Positions 1-12,117 of a DNA stretch of 64,000 nucleotides are shown piece after piece. The DNA is from Aspidiotus rigidus (Eukaryota > Arthropoda > Insecta > Hemiptera > Diaspididae). The notes under the pieces are model-generated. The model saw only the letters and a list, made by a program, of their open reading frames with translations, had not been told where the DNA came from and searched no databases. Positions within the stretch are counted from its first letter, which is position 1. Each line of letters starts with the position of its first letter. The position numbers and the translations under genes were made by a program. The stretch spans positions 12,069,501 to 12,133,500 of the forward strand of contig JAVHKY010000003.1 in assembly GCA_035079385.1 (NCBI GenBank). Reading direction: 5' to 3'.

Positions 1-145
1 TGGGCGGAACTAAATCGACTCGAAATCGAGGGCGTGAAGTCGGTCTGTCTTGATATTCTTAAGAAAAATATGGAGGACGAGGAAGAACTTAACGAGTGCG
101 TAAGAGTGAGAATTTGCTGAACGACAGGATTGGTAGAATGAGGGT
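1..145 (+). pseudogene. fragment of an unknown repeated gene family, copy A
   Basis: From about position 27 the plus strand translates to VKSVCLDILKKNMEDEEEL and, after a stop, TTGLVE. Nearly the same peptide is encoded on the minus strand at 805-915, so this is one of two inverted copies. This copy carries a TGA inside the conserved block and is cut by the window edge. I do not recognise the family. The acidic EDEEEL stretch is compositional and does not identify a function. Confidence 0.45.
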
Positions 146-544
146 CCGGGACAGCAAGTTTGAGGATGAGAGAATCAGATATAGGGAGCAGAGTTTGCGG
201 GGAAGAGAAAAGTGGGTGAGAAGAGAGAGGCAGATGCACCATAGCGGTAAGTTCGGCGGTGAATATGAAAACGGATGAGATTTTAACCCGAGTGGAGACT
301 GCATATGCAGTTCTGGGTCCAGATTTGGAGTAGAGAAGGCAGGAAGGAAATTCTGAAGGTAAGATTTTGCAGATGTAATGCATAATATAAAGGTAGCTGT
401 TCAAGATCATTATCATGTTTCATGTTTGCTACCACTTTTTGGAATAGAAATAATTTTTCAGACCCCAGTTTTGTTCCTGTGAAGAAGAAGAGGGCTGCTG
501 ATATACTAGGATACATATATGGTAGAAGAAGAGGAAGGAATGAA

Positions 545-1096
545 TTAGCCTGAGAAATTTTTCCTAATCTCAAGGTCATAGGCTAGTCCATTCCGTTCTT
601 CTCCTTCGGCTAGAATAGCAAATTGGCCTGAAGGGGGTGTCTGGACGCCACGGCAGATGTACAGGCGGGAGAAGCCACCACCCCTGCTAGTTTGGTCGAA
701 TTTCGTTCTTCCTTTTCTTCTGCTAGTATAGAAAACTAACCTGAAAAAGGTACCCGACGCAAATTCAGAGGAATAACGCCTTCCCGCAAATTTCCCACAT
801 CTCGCATCCACCAATCCGGTTGTCCAACAAATCCTCTTTCTTAAACATTCTTTAAGTTCTTCCTCATCCTCCATATCCTTTTTAAGGATGTCGAGACACA
901 TCGACTTCAAAGAATATGACGCAGTCAGCATTGCCGCAAAATGGTCACTGGCAATGTATTCGCCTTCCATACTTAATTTTTCAAAGTCAAGCCCAGACGC
1001 AAATCCAGAAATGTGGTATAGTTTAAGAACACATCGAAAAAAGTCTCGTAAACTCAGCCCGAAGATATGAAAAATGGGATTTGAGAGAAATTGCAA
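545..1096 (-). CDS. unknown open frame, copy B of the repeated family
   Basis: An open frame of about 183 codons runs leftward on the minus strand; no convincing start is visible, and it may be an exon or an element fragment. Its middle (805-915) encodes LKSMCLDILKKDMEDEEEL followed by a Cys/Trp-containing stretch and matches copy A at 27-142 in inverted orientation. I see no signal peptide, membrane segment or catalytic motif. Amino-acid conservation between the two copies, with changes such as N to D and V to M, suggests that the block once coded for protein. It could be part of a transposon gene. Confidence 0.35.
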   Translation of the reverse strand: MQFLSNPIFHIFGLSLRDFFRCVLKLYHISGFASGLDFEKLSMEGEYIASDHFAAMLTASYSLKSMCLDILKKDMEDEEELKECLRKRICWTTGLVDARCGKFAGRRYSSEFASGTFFRLVFYTSRRKGRTKFDQTSRGGGFSRLYICRGVQTPPSGQFAILAEGEERNGLAYDLEIRKNFSG

Positions 1097-1099
1097 AGT

Positions 1100-4000
1100 T
1101 GATCAAGTAAACTTGGAGAATATTTGATCGATGATTTCGAGTACGGACCGTTAGAGGAAGGGAGAAACTCAAACTTATGCTCTTTTCCAGCGAGGTTTGA
1201 GTCGATTTACCTTCAAACGATACTGTACCAGACTCGGAAATGGAAGATTGCTAAGCATAGTAGTATTCCAGAAAGGCAAGGACGATGTAGGTAAAAACAC
1301 ATTTCCTGCTCGCCCTCTTACACATTTACACAGCTTCAATTACGAATACACCTCACCTATGAAGTAATTTTTCTGTTCTGATGTTAATGATCACTCACTC
1401 GGTTTTTCATCGTATTAAATAATAATCGATCGAGTCTTACGAATGGTTGCCAAGATCGTGCATAGAGGCACAGAGTTTCGTATAGCTTTCTGTATTAACC
1501 TCATTCAGCGATCGACTATACCGTATGGCTTTTCACTATATTGACCTTTCTTTTACGACACTTGACCCTACTTTTCATTGACCCACTTAATAAAGTGATA
1601 TAATATATAACGCATTCGGAATCCCTTCTCGTTGTAATCATCTCCAGAGTTGATACGATAGGATTTGACAGACTGAATAGGCTGCAAAGAGAAACCTTCT
1701 CATGCTCGTACGTTTCACGTAATTTGTTATACATGCCACCTAGTTGGCCGATCTTTGCCAAGTTACCCCAATCTAGGCAATTACACGCAGCATTAGAGAA
1801 TTGTCGACTCAACTAAGATGATGACAACTAAGGTCATTTACATTCAGGTTGATGAGTTCGGGTGACGAAACTTGCACTTTGATCGAAGATACTTGCTGCG
1901 TTCATCTTTCGCATTTAAAAAACTATAGACCCTACTCGATTAAAATAGATTGATGAATATATTTTTTTTCTTAGAAATTTGTTTGATTTGTACTTATTTA
2001 GAGGATTATTTTTAGGTACGACTGTAGAGACTGATAACTAAAACATTATTTTGTCGCAAAAAGAAAACAGGTGAGAGCTTATTGAGAACGTCAAGAACGA
2101 AAGAAAGAGAGCAGAGTAAATAAAACACAAATGTTTATGAGACTTTATCTCATTCAAGCGGGACTGATATAAAAAAGAAAAGGTTTCTTTCTTCTTACTT
2201 TCTGCGAAGGGAGTCGCTCACATGTGTTCAATATTGACGAATAGCAAAGCGCATGCTTCGTGCCCTCACCCGTAAGGAGGAAAACTTAATTTAATACATG
2301 TGCGAGCACAAGAACATGGCACAAGGCACATAACGTCGTCGATGTGAAAAAAAGAAGCGAAAATAAAATAAGAAAATGTTAAGGGGAGTGAAGGAAAAGG
2401 AAGAGAGAGAGAGAAAAAAAGAAAAAAAAAAGAAGAAACTCATCTCCGTTCTCCCGTTTCTTCGTCGTCGTCAGCTGAATTTGATTTCGTATCAGTCTTT
2501 TTTTCCCTACCCCCATATACGCGATTCGCTGAAAAACCTCCTTCATATACGATTAATCTCGCCTCGCGTCTCCGTTTTCAATGTCCCTATCTGCTACATC
2601 GTTTCCTATCTCACATTTTCCATTAATATAATTTTTCTGCCAAGCTGTACTTTCTCTTCCAATATTCTTTATTCCGTTTTCATCCTATTTTCCATTTTCT
2701 TTTCTCTTTCTGCTGCGTTTTACGTTTTCTTCGTTCGTCCCCGGCCACTTTCCTCACGGTATACTGGAGAATTTTTGGGAAAATCTTTTTTTTTCGTATT
2801 ATATAATATATCATTTTTTGATCATCCCTGGGCGTTGTCGAGCTTCCATCTCTTTCCAGTTCACTATCATTTTATAGCGTACTCGTGAACTGAAATTTTC
2901 CAACGTTTTCGACGTATTTTTTTCAATTTCAGTTGCAAGCAGAAGGCTTGAATTGTAAACGCACTACAATATGCTCGCGAATAAATATCCGTACGTATAA
3001 CGCTTTAAGAAAATAATAAAAAAAAAATAACACAAGATGATGACCGAAAATGGGAATCAGCGTCGTTTATTTCTATTACAAATTCTTCCTAAAACGACGC
3101 GATTTTTGTCGACGAAATTATAATCCAAATTGTAAGTAAATTACTCCCATAAAAGTTATTAAAGCGCGAAACCTCTAACTAAAGAACCGTTTAAGGAACT
3201 TCTTAAATATTAGGTTTACTACTCTTAATAAATGAGGAAAAACACTGCCAAATTAAGTTAAAACTTTACGACGCGGCTTTTAAAAGTATTTTTATTAATG
3301 TGAAACAGAAGAAGAAAAAAACCGAGCACGAAAACGCAAAATAAAATAAAAATACTACGGAAAAAAACAGCGAAGTTCAATTTGAAGACGAAGAAGAAAA
3401 AAAAAAGAGAACTTTTAATTTCTTTCGAGGTTTCTTTTCTTCTTTCCGTTAAAAGCAAAGCATGAACCACCCTTTTGTTAAAATGAGCCACTGACACAAT
3501 TAAATACACGACCTCGGATAACATTTTCTACCCTGCGGTAATTAAATGCAAGATTTCCTCTCTCATTCCGCCGCGAAGAGCAGACAAGTTAAAGAGAAAT
3601 CTTCACCCTTCGCTTTTCCTCACCGCTGATTGTGGTTCGCTTTATTTTCGGTTTTCATTTACTTTCCTTCTCACTTTCTCAGTTCAACGATGGTTAATTG
3701 ATATCGTCGCGATTTTCTTCCACTTTCTTGTCGCTCGTTTTTTTTTTCGAACCCTTACTTATTTCCTCGTCCGTCGACTGAGGATAATTTCCAAGCACGC
3801 TCGAGGTAAACTATTTCTTCTACATAATATTATTATAGATGTATGTGACGACAAAAAGGTTCATCAAATTCTAACTTTCGCCATAATCTTTTCTAATTTT
3901 ACTCGTATAACTTCCACATCACGCGTTGCTCGTAATCTTATTAATTCATTTTCAAACCTTAAGCTGACTGTTTCTGAACCTGATAATATAAACCCTTTAG

Positions 4001-4880
4001 CGAACTCTCTCATGTCTACCAAAGTCGTCGTCTTCAAGAGATTTTGGTTATTTAAGTTGCGTGTTACCCGAGATACAACGATAAAATACACGGTTATTAT
4101 AATAATTGTATTCTACTCGATATTATGCGTGCTTTAGATGACAACCGCAATAACATATTTTTTCACATCCGTGTATCCTCTACTGCATGAAAATGATAAA
4201 AATGACTTTTTCAGTGAATAAAATATATAATTTTATTTTGTTTTTTAAAGCCAGAAACGTTGAGGCTAGCTAAAAAAGTTAACAAAAATTTACTTTTCAG
4301 GAATTTTTTAAAAAATAAATAACGGCCAAGTAAATTTACATGCATTATCTACCCGGTGAGGTCTACTTCGTAAATTGATAATTTCTAGACACTCACTTTA
4401 AACGGTCACATTCATTTTTTATATCTTACCGGAAAAGCGTCAACTAAATGGAAATTTTGCGATAGAAGAATGAATTCATATAATGTATATTGGTAGTAGA
4501 AAATATTGATCGAGCATAAATCAATTTACATATTTTTATGAAAACGTGATTAATAATTAGTCGTAGTTTAGATCAACGTTCAGAAGGTGAGCAGATGATG
4601 TAAATCAAATCGAAGGATGCGCTCCCTGATGTATAACAGAGCGCAATCTGCTGATTGGTAAATAATCATGTAAGGACTCATCTAGAAAGAAATAGCAAAC
4701 AAATAAAATTTTTACAATCGGTGCATGATATTCTCTCCCTTGCCCCCGTGGGAATTCGTCTCTCTGTCTTGTCTTTTTTTTCACATGCGAAACATGGTCC
4801 ATCCTGCAAACCAGATGTAGCCGAGAAAAAGTATCCGTCTCGAGAAAAGTTGCATTGGATACCAGTCCTTTTTTCTGATT
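1100..4880. other. no recognisable gene; purine and pyrimidine tracts
   Basis: I find no frame with recognisable protein motifs. The stretch holds a GA-rich purine tract near 2396-2437, pyrimidine-rich DNA to about 2880, and A-rich DNA at 3300-3420. Open frames in these tracts are composed of Lys/Glu or Phe/Ser runs and are compositional. Confidence 0.5.
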
Positions 4881-4889
4881 AATCTTTGA

Positions 4890-5930
4890 AGCCTATCTTA
4901 AGTCAGTAAAGGTCATTTTGTTTTCACACTTTTCAACAAGGCGGAGTTAGCGTTGCGCTGCAGCGAGGAGAAATCGTAAGGGGTATAAAAACTTTTAACT
5001 TGAAATTGGCGCATATTTGTGCTCATTGAGTTTCGTTTTTAAGGGCCGTCCGGTTTGCCCAATGTAAGAAGGTACACTCCTCACACGGGATTTTGTAAAC
5101 ACCACACTTTTCACTTAAGAGAATAGGATCTTTCAAACTGACCAAGCAGATTTCTAAGAATATTTACATTGCATTGTGAAAAGCTGGTATGAGTTTTAGT
5201 AAGCGAGAGAGAAGGGAGGAGAGCTTACCGAGGTAGAAGAGAAGGTCGATCTTTTTGTTTGTTACGATTTGTGTGTGTTTAGTGAGTAGTAGAGGCATCA
5301 AGAGTTCTAGATACTAATTTCTTACGAAATAATTTAACAAATTTCAACTTTACATAATTGGGGTTTGCTATGTCAACTTATTTTTTGAGGGCTCGAGGTT
5401 GGAGAGGAATGCTCACCAACCTCTGAATCATATTGAGAAAGGGTACATGCATATGTGAGGTGGTGCAATAAGAGATGGCGTCTATTATGCCAGCATAGGT
5501 TGGCTTTCGGAAAACCTCGATTTCGTTCTTGCCTTCTTTCAAGGTGATGGAGAGGTCTAGAAAGTTGATGGATTTACCGCCGACCTCAAGCATGAATCTG
5601 ATTGAGGGGTGTAGAGAGCTCACGTTAATTGAAAAAAAATTCTTGAAGTTGTTTCATTGAGCTTGTCCATGGACATAGAAAAAACGTCTGTATATCTATG
5701 CCAGTGCCTATAATGTACTTCATTAGATGGAATGACAAAACCTTTGATTCACTTCATTCAATCAGTCACAGTTTTGATACCTCTTACGATTCGGGCAAAG
5801 GTACCACTAGTGTTGAAGGAATTACGCGCAGTGGATGGCCGGTTCGAATACTATGTTCCCTCCTTGGAAATGACATTTACCTTTTACGTCTCCCCGCTGC
5901 GCTCTTTAGGAGAAATTACACTGTGAGAAT
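4890..5930 (-). mobile_element. decayed Penelope-like retroelement remnant
   Basis: Read on the minus strand from about 5720, the DNA gives WHRYTDVFSM, a damaged form of the reverse-transcriptase YxDD block. A shift of frame leads to SINFLDLSIT and FRKPTYAG (5378-5623), which are typical Penelope RT blocks. At 5110-5010 the frame GVYKIPCEECTFLHW resembles the start of a GIY-YIG domain. The reading is broken by several stops and frameshifts, so it is inactive. Its sequence differs clearly from the copy at 11.7-13.6 kb, so it probably belongs to another subfamily. Both ends are blurred. Confidence 0.75.
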
Positions 5931-5934
5931 TGCT

Positions 5935-8900
5935 ATCATTATAATATTACGTTGAGAAAAAATTCACGTTATGAATTCTTCAACTACAAATACTAAAACT
6001 ACAAATTATGACAGTCACTGACTTTTGTAACTATTGAGGCGAACGGTCTTGGAAAATTCATAAACAAGAAGGTATACGTCATTGAAGTATAACGTTATCA
6101 ATGACTGACCAAATTTAGCGACATCAAAAATCAAGAATTGTAGGAGGACTAAGGATGAGTTTCATCTAAGATCCTCATAGAGGAAGGACTCTTGAAAATC
6201 AGGGTGTGATGTCATCAATGGGATTTAGAAGAGGAGCGGAAGGGAGGAAAAAGACAGCTAATTCATTTTCAAGGACCTAGAAAAATATCAATTGAAGCAA
6301 CACAGAGGAAGAGAACTTCAAGATATCTCACGTCAAGAGGGTCAGCTGGAACGTATACTCAGAACAGGGGAAAACTAATTCATAGCAGAAAGTTATGAAT
6401 TAAGATATACCTAGGTTCTTAAAGGAATAATAGGATATTATCACATTTCAACTTCGATACAATCTATGCTAGATGGTGAAAGTTAAATAGAAATCTGAAA
6501 TGAGTTCGCACTCACAGAAATTATTTTCACATTATCCCACTTTCCTCGAAATAAAAATTTTCTGCATACTTCAGAAAAACTGTCTGACAGTTTCGCACTA
6601 GATATACCGGTACCTGTTGATGTCCGTTCGTGGTCATCTCTATCTCGACATAATATTTGTACTAGCAGTAAATCATTTATCTCAGCTAATGAACCCGCTC
6701 TATGACTTGACAGTACCTTCGTCGATATTGATAGTCTCGCGAGCAAATTAAAATAAAAACAGGCTCAATCATTTACAGTCGTTTGACGAGCAACACTTAT
6801 CAACGTCAGAATGTCAGCTATACGTGTACTCGTAGTTTTCGAAAGCTCTTGCACTTCAACGCGATATTCTCGGATAATCAAATTTTTTGCAAGCGATGAT
6901 AATCGACCTATAAAAGGTCAGACATTTCGCATTTACAAGTCTAGACTTAAAAGTATACTATTTCCGTCATCAAGTTTCTAAAATACTGTAGTATACAGGA
7001 AACGCGTTAAAGGAAAAGCAATCGCGCGTTTGTTATTTAGAAAATGACCGATAAACTGCATTATAACGACAAATTAATGAAAATACCGTTGCAAGTACAG
7101 TAATTATAGAAAGACCCATTGCTCATCTAGAATTATAGGAACTGTCTATTGTACTTCACGTATGGCACTTCTAGTCCATTTCTACGAGCTCGGTCGATAC
7201 AATGCACATTTTTCGACGTACTCAAGTGCTTACGTAGCCAGAGTTCCTTTGCGCTTTACACGGAGACATCCGAAACTCCACAAAATTATACAGAGGGTAC
7301 ATCTTGTTCGTGATTTTTCGCGTAAACGAGAAAATTGATAGAATTCACCCTTTCTGACATAATTTTCGCCTGAACTGGAGAATTATTTCCGACCAAGACC
7401 GTGTATGAGAAATAAAGAACGACTTTCAAATGTGAATCCTATCACCTCAGAAGTCAATTTTCCTTTCTTCAGGCAAATGATCAATACATATATAATTCAT
7501 ATTTTAATTATACAGTAGAGCCATAATAATTTTTACCTTCCTTAACTCGGTATTTACACTTTCTTTGTTGAATTCTCGAAAATTATCTTCAAAAAATGTG
7601 CCAAAAATGTGGACAATTTCAGCCCGCCCCATCCTCACCCAATGAGGTTTCAAGTCCTAGCCTCCCCAAATTTCCAACTTCAGCACTCCGATTTTGAATT
7701 CAATTCTAAAACTAATTCATCCTGCGTTCCTCGTTCAACTTCGTTGAGGAAAGTCCTTACAAGAGATCAATGTCATTGATGACACCATAAGGCATCTTAT
7801 CAAGTCTTCCAAATTTCCGACTGACCCCCAGCCCAACGATATACACATGTCTACAGGAGCAAAAATATTCCGAATTAACCCTAAGAAATTCATATTTCTA
7901 GAAAGTTATTTACACTTTTTTAGAGCAATGCACATTGAAAGATGAAAAATGTAATTTCGAGAAAATCATAAGTATTTGATTCAAAGGCATAAACATTCTT
8001 TCACGATCCTCAATTTACTTTGAGAATCATATAAACTTTCCTAGCTCACTTCTCCGAGGACATCGAATGAACTTTTCCAGCACAACCTTGCGCAGCAGAA
8101 TCAAGATGGTAACCATAAAGTTTTTTATATAATGCCACACATATGCCTACATAGAAATAAGCAATTTAACTATGTGCACATCCTGCTTTGCACCATTGAA
8201 TTTTCAGGCAATAACCGTTGCCACGCCTTCGGAAGTCATTTCGCTATACGTTCTTTTTTCTCGTAATCAATAGAGAGAAAAAATGGAAAGAAAGGAAAAA
8301 ATATGAAAAAAATATGAGCAAGAAGTTTGCGAAACATGGCGCCTTGCGAAAAAGCTTTTTTATAATATCGTATTCTCTATCGTATCGGGTACAATACACG
8401 CTTATAACATATACACGCGCACGAGACATATACGTTTTTTTTTTTTTTTTTTTTTCTCCAAGAAATAAGGGACGCTAACTTGAAATAGCGTCGAGTAATA
8501 TAACGACCAGGGTAACAGCCAAAAACAGCAGGGAAAAAAGCGATCAAAAAAGCAAAAGTTTTTTCCCTTTTCTTTCTCGCATCTCGAGAAAAAAAGAGAT
8601 ATTACTGAAAGAGTTCTTGCATGAAATTGATTGTACGACTAGTTTTTCTTTCCTTATTTTCTTTCTACATCTTCACCATACTTCCTCTCCATTACTCTTT
8701 CTCCTCTGATGATGGCATTAAAAATGCAATATATAATCCAACAGTTTCTCTTAAATTATAATCCGAACATTTTCGTAACTTCTCACGCACATATTTCTTC
8801 TTTGACTGGAGAAAATGAACTGTTTCCGAAAGAAAATTTACAGAAATATGAAGCGAAATTATTTTTGCACGACGTAGTACGAGTAGAACGAATATACGAC

Positions 8901-9450
8901 GGCAAACTTCTTGCCGAATTAAATATACAAATGCTGTGAAATTTTGCTGGGGGCATCGCTCTTTTATCATTGTACACGTACGAGTGAGTTCGGTTAGATA
9001 ATTTCTCCCAATTTCTGCGTTTACTTGTTCATAAGCTCAAAAAAGTGATAAGTTGTACTTTTTCACAATAAAGAAATAGCGTGTGCGCTGTTTGATAATA
9101 TGAATCCAAAACGTACACAGGGTGAACGTTCGCGAATTCGAAAGACCGATTTGGTCGAGAAGACCTCAGAAAAGGAGTTTATGATGAGGTGAGCGATGGC
9201 TAGAATAGTAGACGAGGCGATAAAGCTAGTAAAACCCTTTTAACTTGAAATGAGAGCTGCGGTGATTGTCTAGTATCTCCCAGGCGTCTTCCCTTAAAAT
9301 ACCCCTTCAATCCGCGTGGAGCTTCCTCCACAGGGAAGGTTGAAGAGAGCGAAATTTGGTTTTTCTGTAAAAAATTAATTAAGAGAAAAAAATGAATGCA
9401 TAAGAAAATATTCTACGATCAATTTCCCTTTAGAAAGATTCACAGACTTT
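5935..9450. other. no recognisable gene
   Basis: Mostly apparently unique AT-rich DNA. A minus-strand open stretch at 6483-6746 has a mixed amino-acid composition and could be an exon, but I recognise no domain and cannot define its splice sites. A pure T run of about 22 nt lies near 8433. A short stretch near 7715-7755 resembles the conserved flank found beside CAGGGAACC-type repeats elsewhere. Confidence 0.4.
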
Positions 9451-9455
9451 TTTAA

Positions 9456-9871
9456 CAGGGAACCTGTTTTATGGGGGGCTATTTGAGAAATCTGGCGTCC
9501 ACCGTCCGCCGTGCGCCGTCCAGCGGAAAACTTAGAAAAATTTCGACCCTCGAGCCATATATGATAGGAGAGGAACTTAGAAAAATTTCGACTCTCGAGC
9601 TATATATGATAGAAGGGGGACTTGGAAAAATTTCGACTCTCGAGCCATATATGGTAGGAGGGGGACTTGGAAAAATTTCGACTCTCGAGCCATGATAGGA
9701 GAGGGACTTAGAAAAATGTCGTCTCTCGAGCGAGAAAAATTTAGATTCTCAAACTATATTATGATAGGTTTATAATAGGTCTAGGCCTTCTTTATACTAT
9801 CTTTATCTAGGTCTAGGCTTCCTTGAATTTTCAATACCAAATCCCATTCGACTCATAAAACAGGTTCCCTG
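9456..9871. repeat. CAGGGAACC inverted-repeat element, best-defined copy
   Basis: The element begins with CAGGGAACCTGTTTTAT and ends with the exact reverse complement, giving 17-bp terminal inverted repeats 416 bp apart. Related ends lie near 30.5, 38.3, 46.0, 50.5, 50.75, 51.08, 62.45, 63.33 and 63.75 kb. The sequence just outside the right end (a CGTTCCTCG motif followed by AAGGAAGCCGTC) is also shared between copies at 9.9, 46.0 and partly 51.1 kb. The repeated unit may therefore extend beyond these ends. No clear target-site duplication is visible and there is no coding content. The superfamily is unknown. Confidence 0.65.
9530..9745. repeat. minisatellite of about 45 bp inside the element
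   Basis: About five imperfect copies of a unit containing AAAAATTTCGACTCTCGAGC and CATATATGATAGGAG. The period keeps frame, so the plus strand shows a repetitive peptide (KISTLEPYM repeated), which I regard as spurious. The same unit recurs singly or in short arrays near 59.67, 59.93, 60.17 and 63.40-63.58 kb. Confidence 0.7.
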
Positions 9872-9879
9872 CGTTCCTC

Positions 9880-11660
9880 GTTTAACTTCGTTAAGGAAGC
9901 CGTCGTTTTTTCGTTATAACGCACTGTAACGCCGCGAGAGAGCGCCAAAGTTTAACAAATTTTAGAACCATTAGAAGCTAAGCTGCGGAAATTTGAGAGG
10001 GTGCAAGAAATGGATTTCAGTGCTCCAGGAGGTATGACAGGAATTATAGTCGCAACTAAAATTAAATGTGTACCAAGTCTTTGACATCTCTTTTTTGATT
10101 GATCCATAGTTCGTCCCAACCGTATCTGAACTGGTAGGAAGACACAAAATGCATGCTGAGCGTTTGCTATTTCTGCAGGTGAGAGATTTGACAGTTGCCA
10201 TAGATTGAAAAAAGTAAATAACGCTTCATATCTGGCCGTGCGTATTGTACAATGAGAGAAAGGTTTTCTTCTCGGCTCTTTCCTAGATCTCTCATCATGA
10301 AAGACAGCTTCCTCCATATCCTGTGTTTGAGAATCTTTCCCCGATATGGATGGTATGATGACGCCGTGCCATCAGTAAAACAGTAAGGAAGCCGAGTTGC
10401 ACCTGCGCGACTTCTTGCAGCTTTAAAGGTGCGAGCTCAAGTTTTAAGCTGTAAATACGCTTGAGCGAAACGATTCTTTTAATAAGAAAAATAGAGGCTA
10501 AAATACTTCAGCTTGAATTCTTGAAAATACACAGCACGCACATCAATTACGTCATTTACGTTAATTTACCCCGATGCTGGATGCTGCATCGCTGCATCAT
10601 ACAACAAAATATCCGACAGAATCTTCCAAAAAAATGATTTCTGCGAGTGTTACCTCATCATTCATAGGAGTTGGGCTCGGGGGGCCAATATTAGCGCTTA
10701 TTCAGCGGAAAGTTATGGAATTTCATTATTTCAAGCTTTACTGAAGTTTTAAGCCAATTCAAGCTAATTAAGAAAGTTGAAAACTTGAGACTTAAAATTC
10801 AAGGCAGCTAAATAAGAAAATAGTTTTGTAGTTCAACTTCGAGCTGTAGGTTGGAAAATCGTTTAGCTCGCCACCTTTGCGCAGCTCAGCTCATGGTTGC
10901 TGTAAAGTGGTCTTCACTGCTTCATCCTCTGCCGTCAGCGCGTCGGGAAGAGCTGAACTAGTGCAAAGCCATATTACAAAGATGATGATGCGTTTTACAC
11001 TCAGGTGAAAATACAAAGACTGGTTTGCCGTGGACTCCACCAGATGAGCTCATATAGCTTCCAGATTTTTCTAAATTACTTGCAGCGCTCGGATTCCTCC
11101 ACATTCGTCGAATCATTTTGCCAAGGGCAGGAAGCTTGAAAAACTGACAAGTGACAACAGTTTGTTTCAGAGGTATTATAGAGCCATGAAAACAAATTTT
11201 ATCTTTTGGAAAATGAAATAAAATTGCCAAAAACTGGTTAGGAAACCGAACGAAGTTAAAAATGATCAGTTTATTGAATATTGTTTGAATGAAATATTGA
11301 TAAGTTTTACAACATGAAATCTCTTGGGATTTCGTTCTTATTTATGCCCTAGGAGAATACGTTACCATTCCCTGCTCCCTTCGAGATGGATTGGACCTCC
11401 GTCTAGGGAACATTTTTTACTTATAGATCACCTTTTTTCTAAATAAAAGAATTTCATTAGCTAGCCTTCATGCTTTACAGACTAGGACTACTCTTGGTAA
11501 AACCGTCACGCTTTTATTACTATGACGTCATCAATGACTTTGAATTCATTACGGGATTTGGAAGAATTTTACTCGGGGCGTAGTGTGACGTCACCAGTGA
11601 TCTTGACCTGACAGAGCCTGCATAAGTAAAGGAGTGGAATGAGCTAGTTGGTCCATATAC
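9880..11660. other. no recognisable gene
   Basis: Minus-strand open stretches at 9952-10317 (121 codons) and 10958-11230 (90 codons) have mixed composition but no motif I can name and no repeat partner. CRE-like TGACGTCA motifs at 11520-11600 belong to the repeat family seen at 50 kb. Confidence 0.4.
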
Positions 11661-11667
11661 AATGTAG

Positions 11668-12117
11668 GAGGCTCCCAGTGTACAAAGAACTACCCTCCTT
11701 GAGAAAGGTTTGAAATTCAGTTTACCTCCCCTCAAGAAGGATGAAACCTTGGCGAATGTCGTTGCGGATCTTGCGGTTAAAATTGGTCCTGGTTTTAATA
11801 CCCAGAAAGTTTGTGCCGAATTAGTCCGTAATAACCCCCTCCCTCGCATGAGTAATAAATTGGGAGAAGTGATTCAAGGTTTGAAGAGGAAGATGAAAGA
11901 GGGAGATTTAATCGTCACTAAGGCTGACAAGGGCAATGCTGTCGTGGTGAAGGAGAAGTCGGCCTATTCTTCTAAGGTCCATGAAGTCCTCCAACAGTGT
12001 GGTGCTAAAGAGAGTTGAGATTTTAGTTTTTCTAAGCACATTAAAGAAGTTAGGAGTGTCATCAACAGGAGTGAGGCTATTATCAAAACTCCTGCTTTGA
12101 AAAAAGCCCTCCTTGTT
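11668..12117 (+). pseudogene. Penelope N-terminal region, broken by stop and frameshift
   Basis: The frame is open from just after a TAG at 11665 to a TGA at 12016. It contains DLIVTKADKGNAVVV (about residues 74-88 counted from the TTG at 11710), the KADKG block typical of the start of Penelope-type reverse transcriptases. Reading through the TGA continues in the same frame with a plausible RT linker for about 33 codons. Coding then shifts by one base into the frame of the downstream RT. Only these two lesions separate the parts, which suggests relatively recent inactivation. Confidence 0.8.

Noticed and set aside
2376..2888. 170-codon plus-strand frame rich in Lys, then Phe/Ser
   Set aside because: It lies in a purine tract followed by a pyrimidine tract; composition explains the lack of stops and no domain is seen.
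9471..9695. 74-codon repetitive frame (KISTLEPYM repeats)
   Set aside because: It is produced by a 45-bp minisatellite whose period is a multiple of three; the same DNA is non-coding elsewhere in the window.
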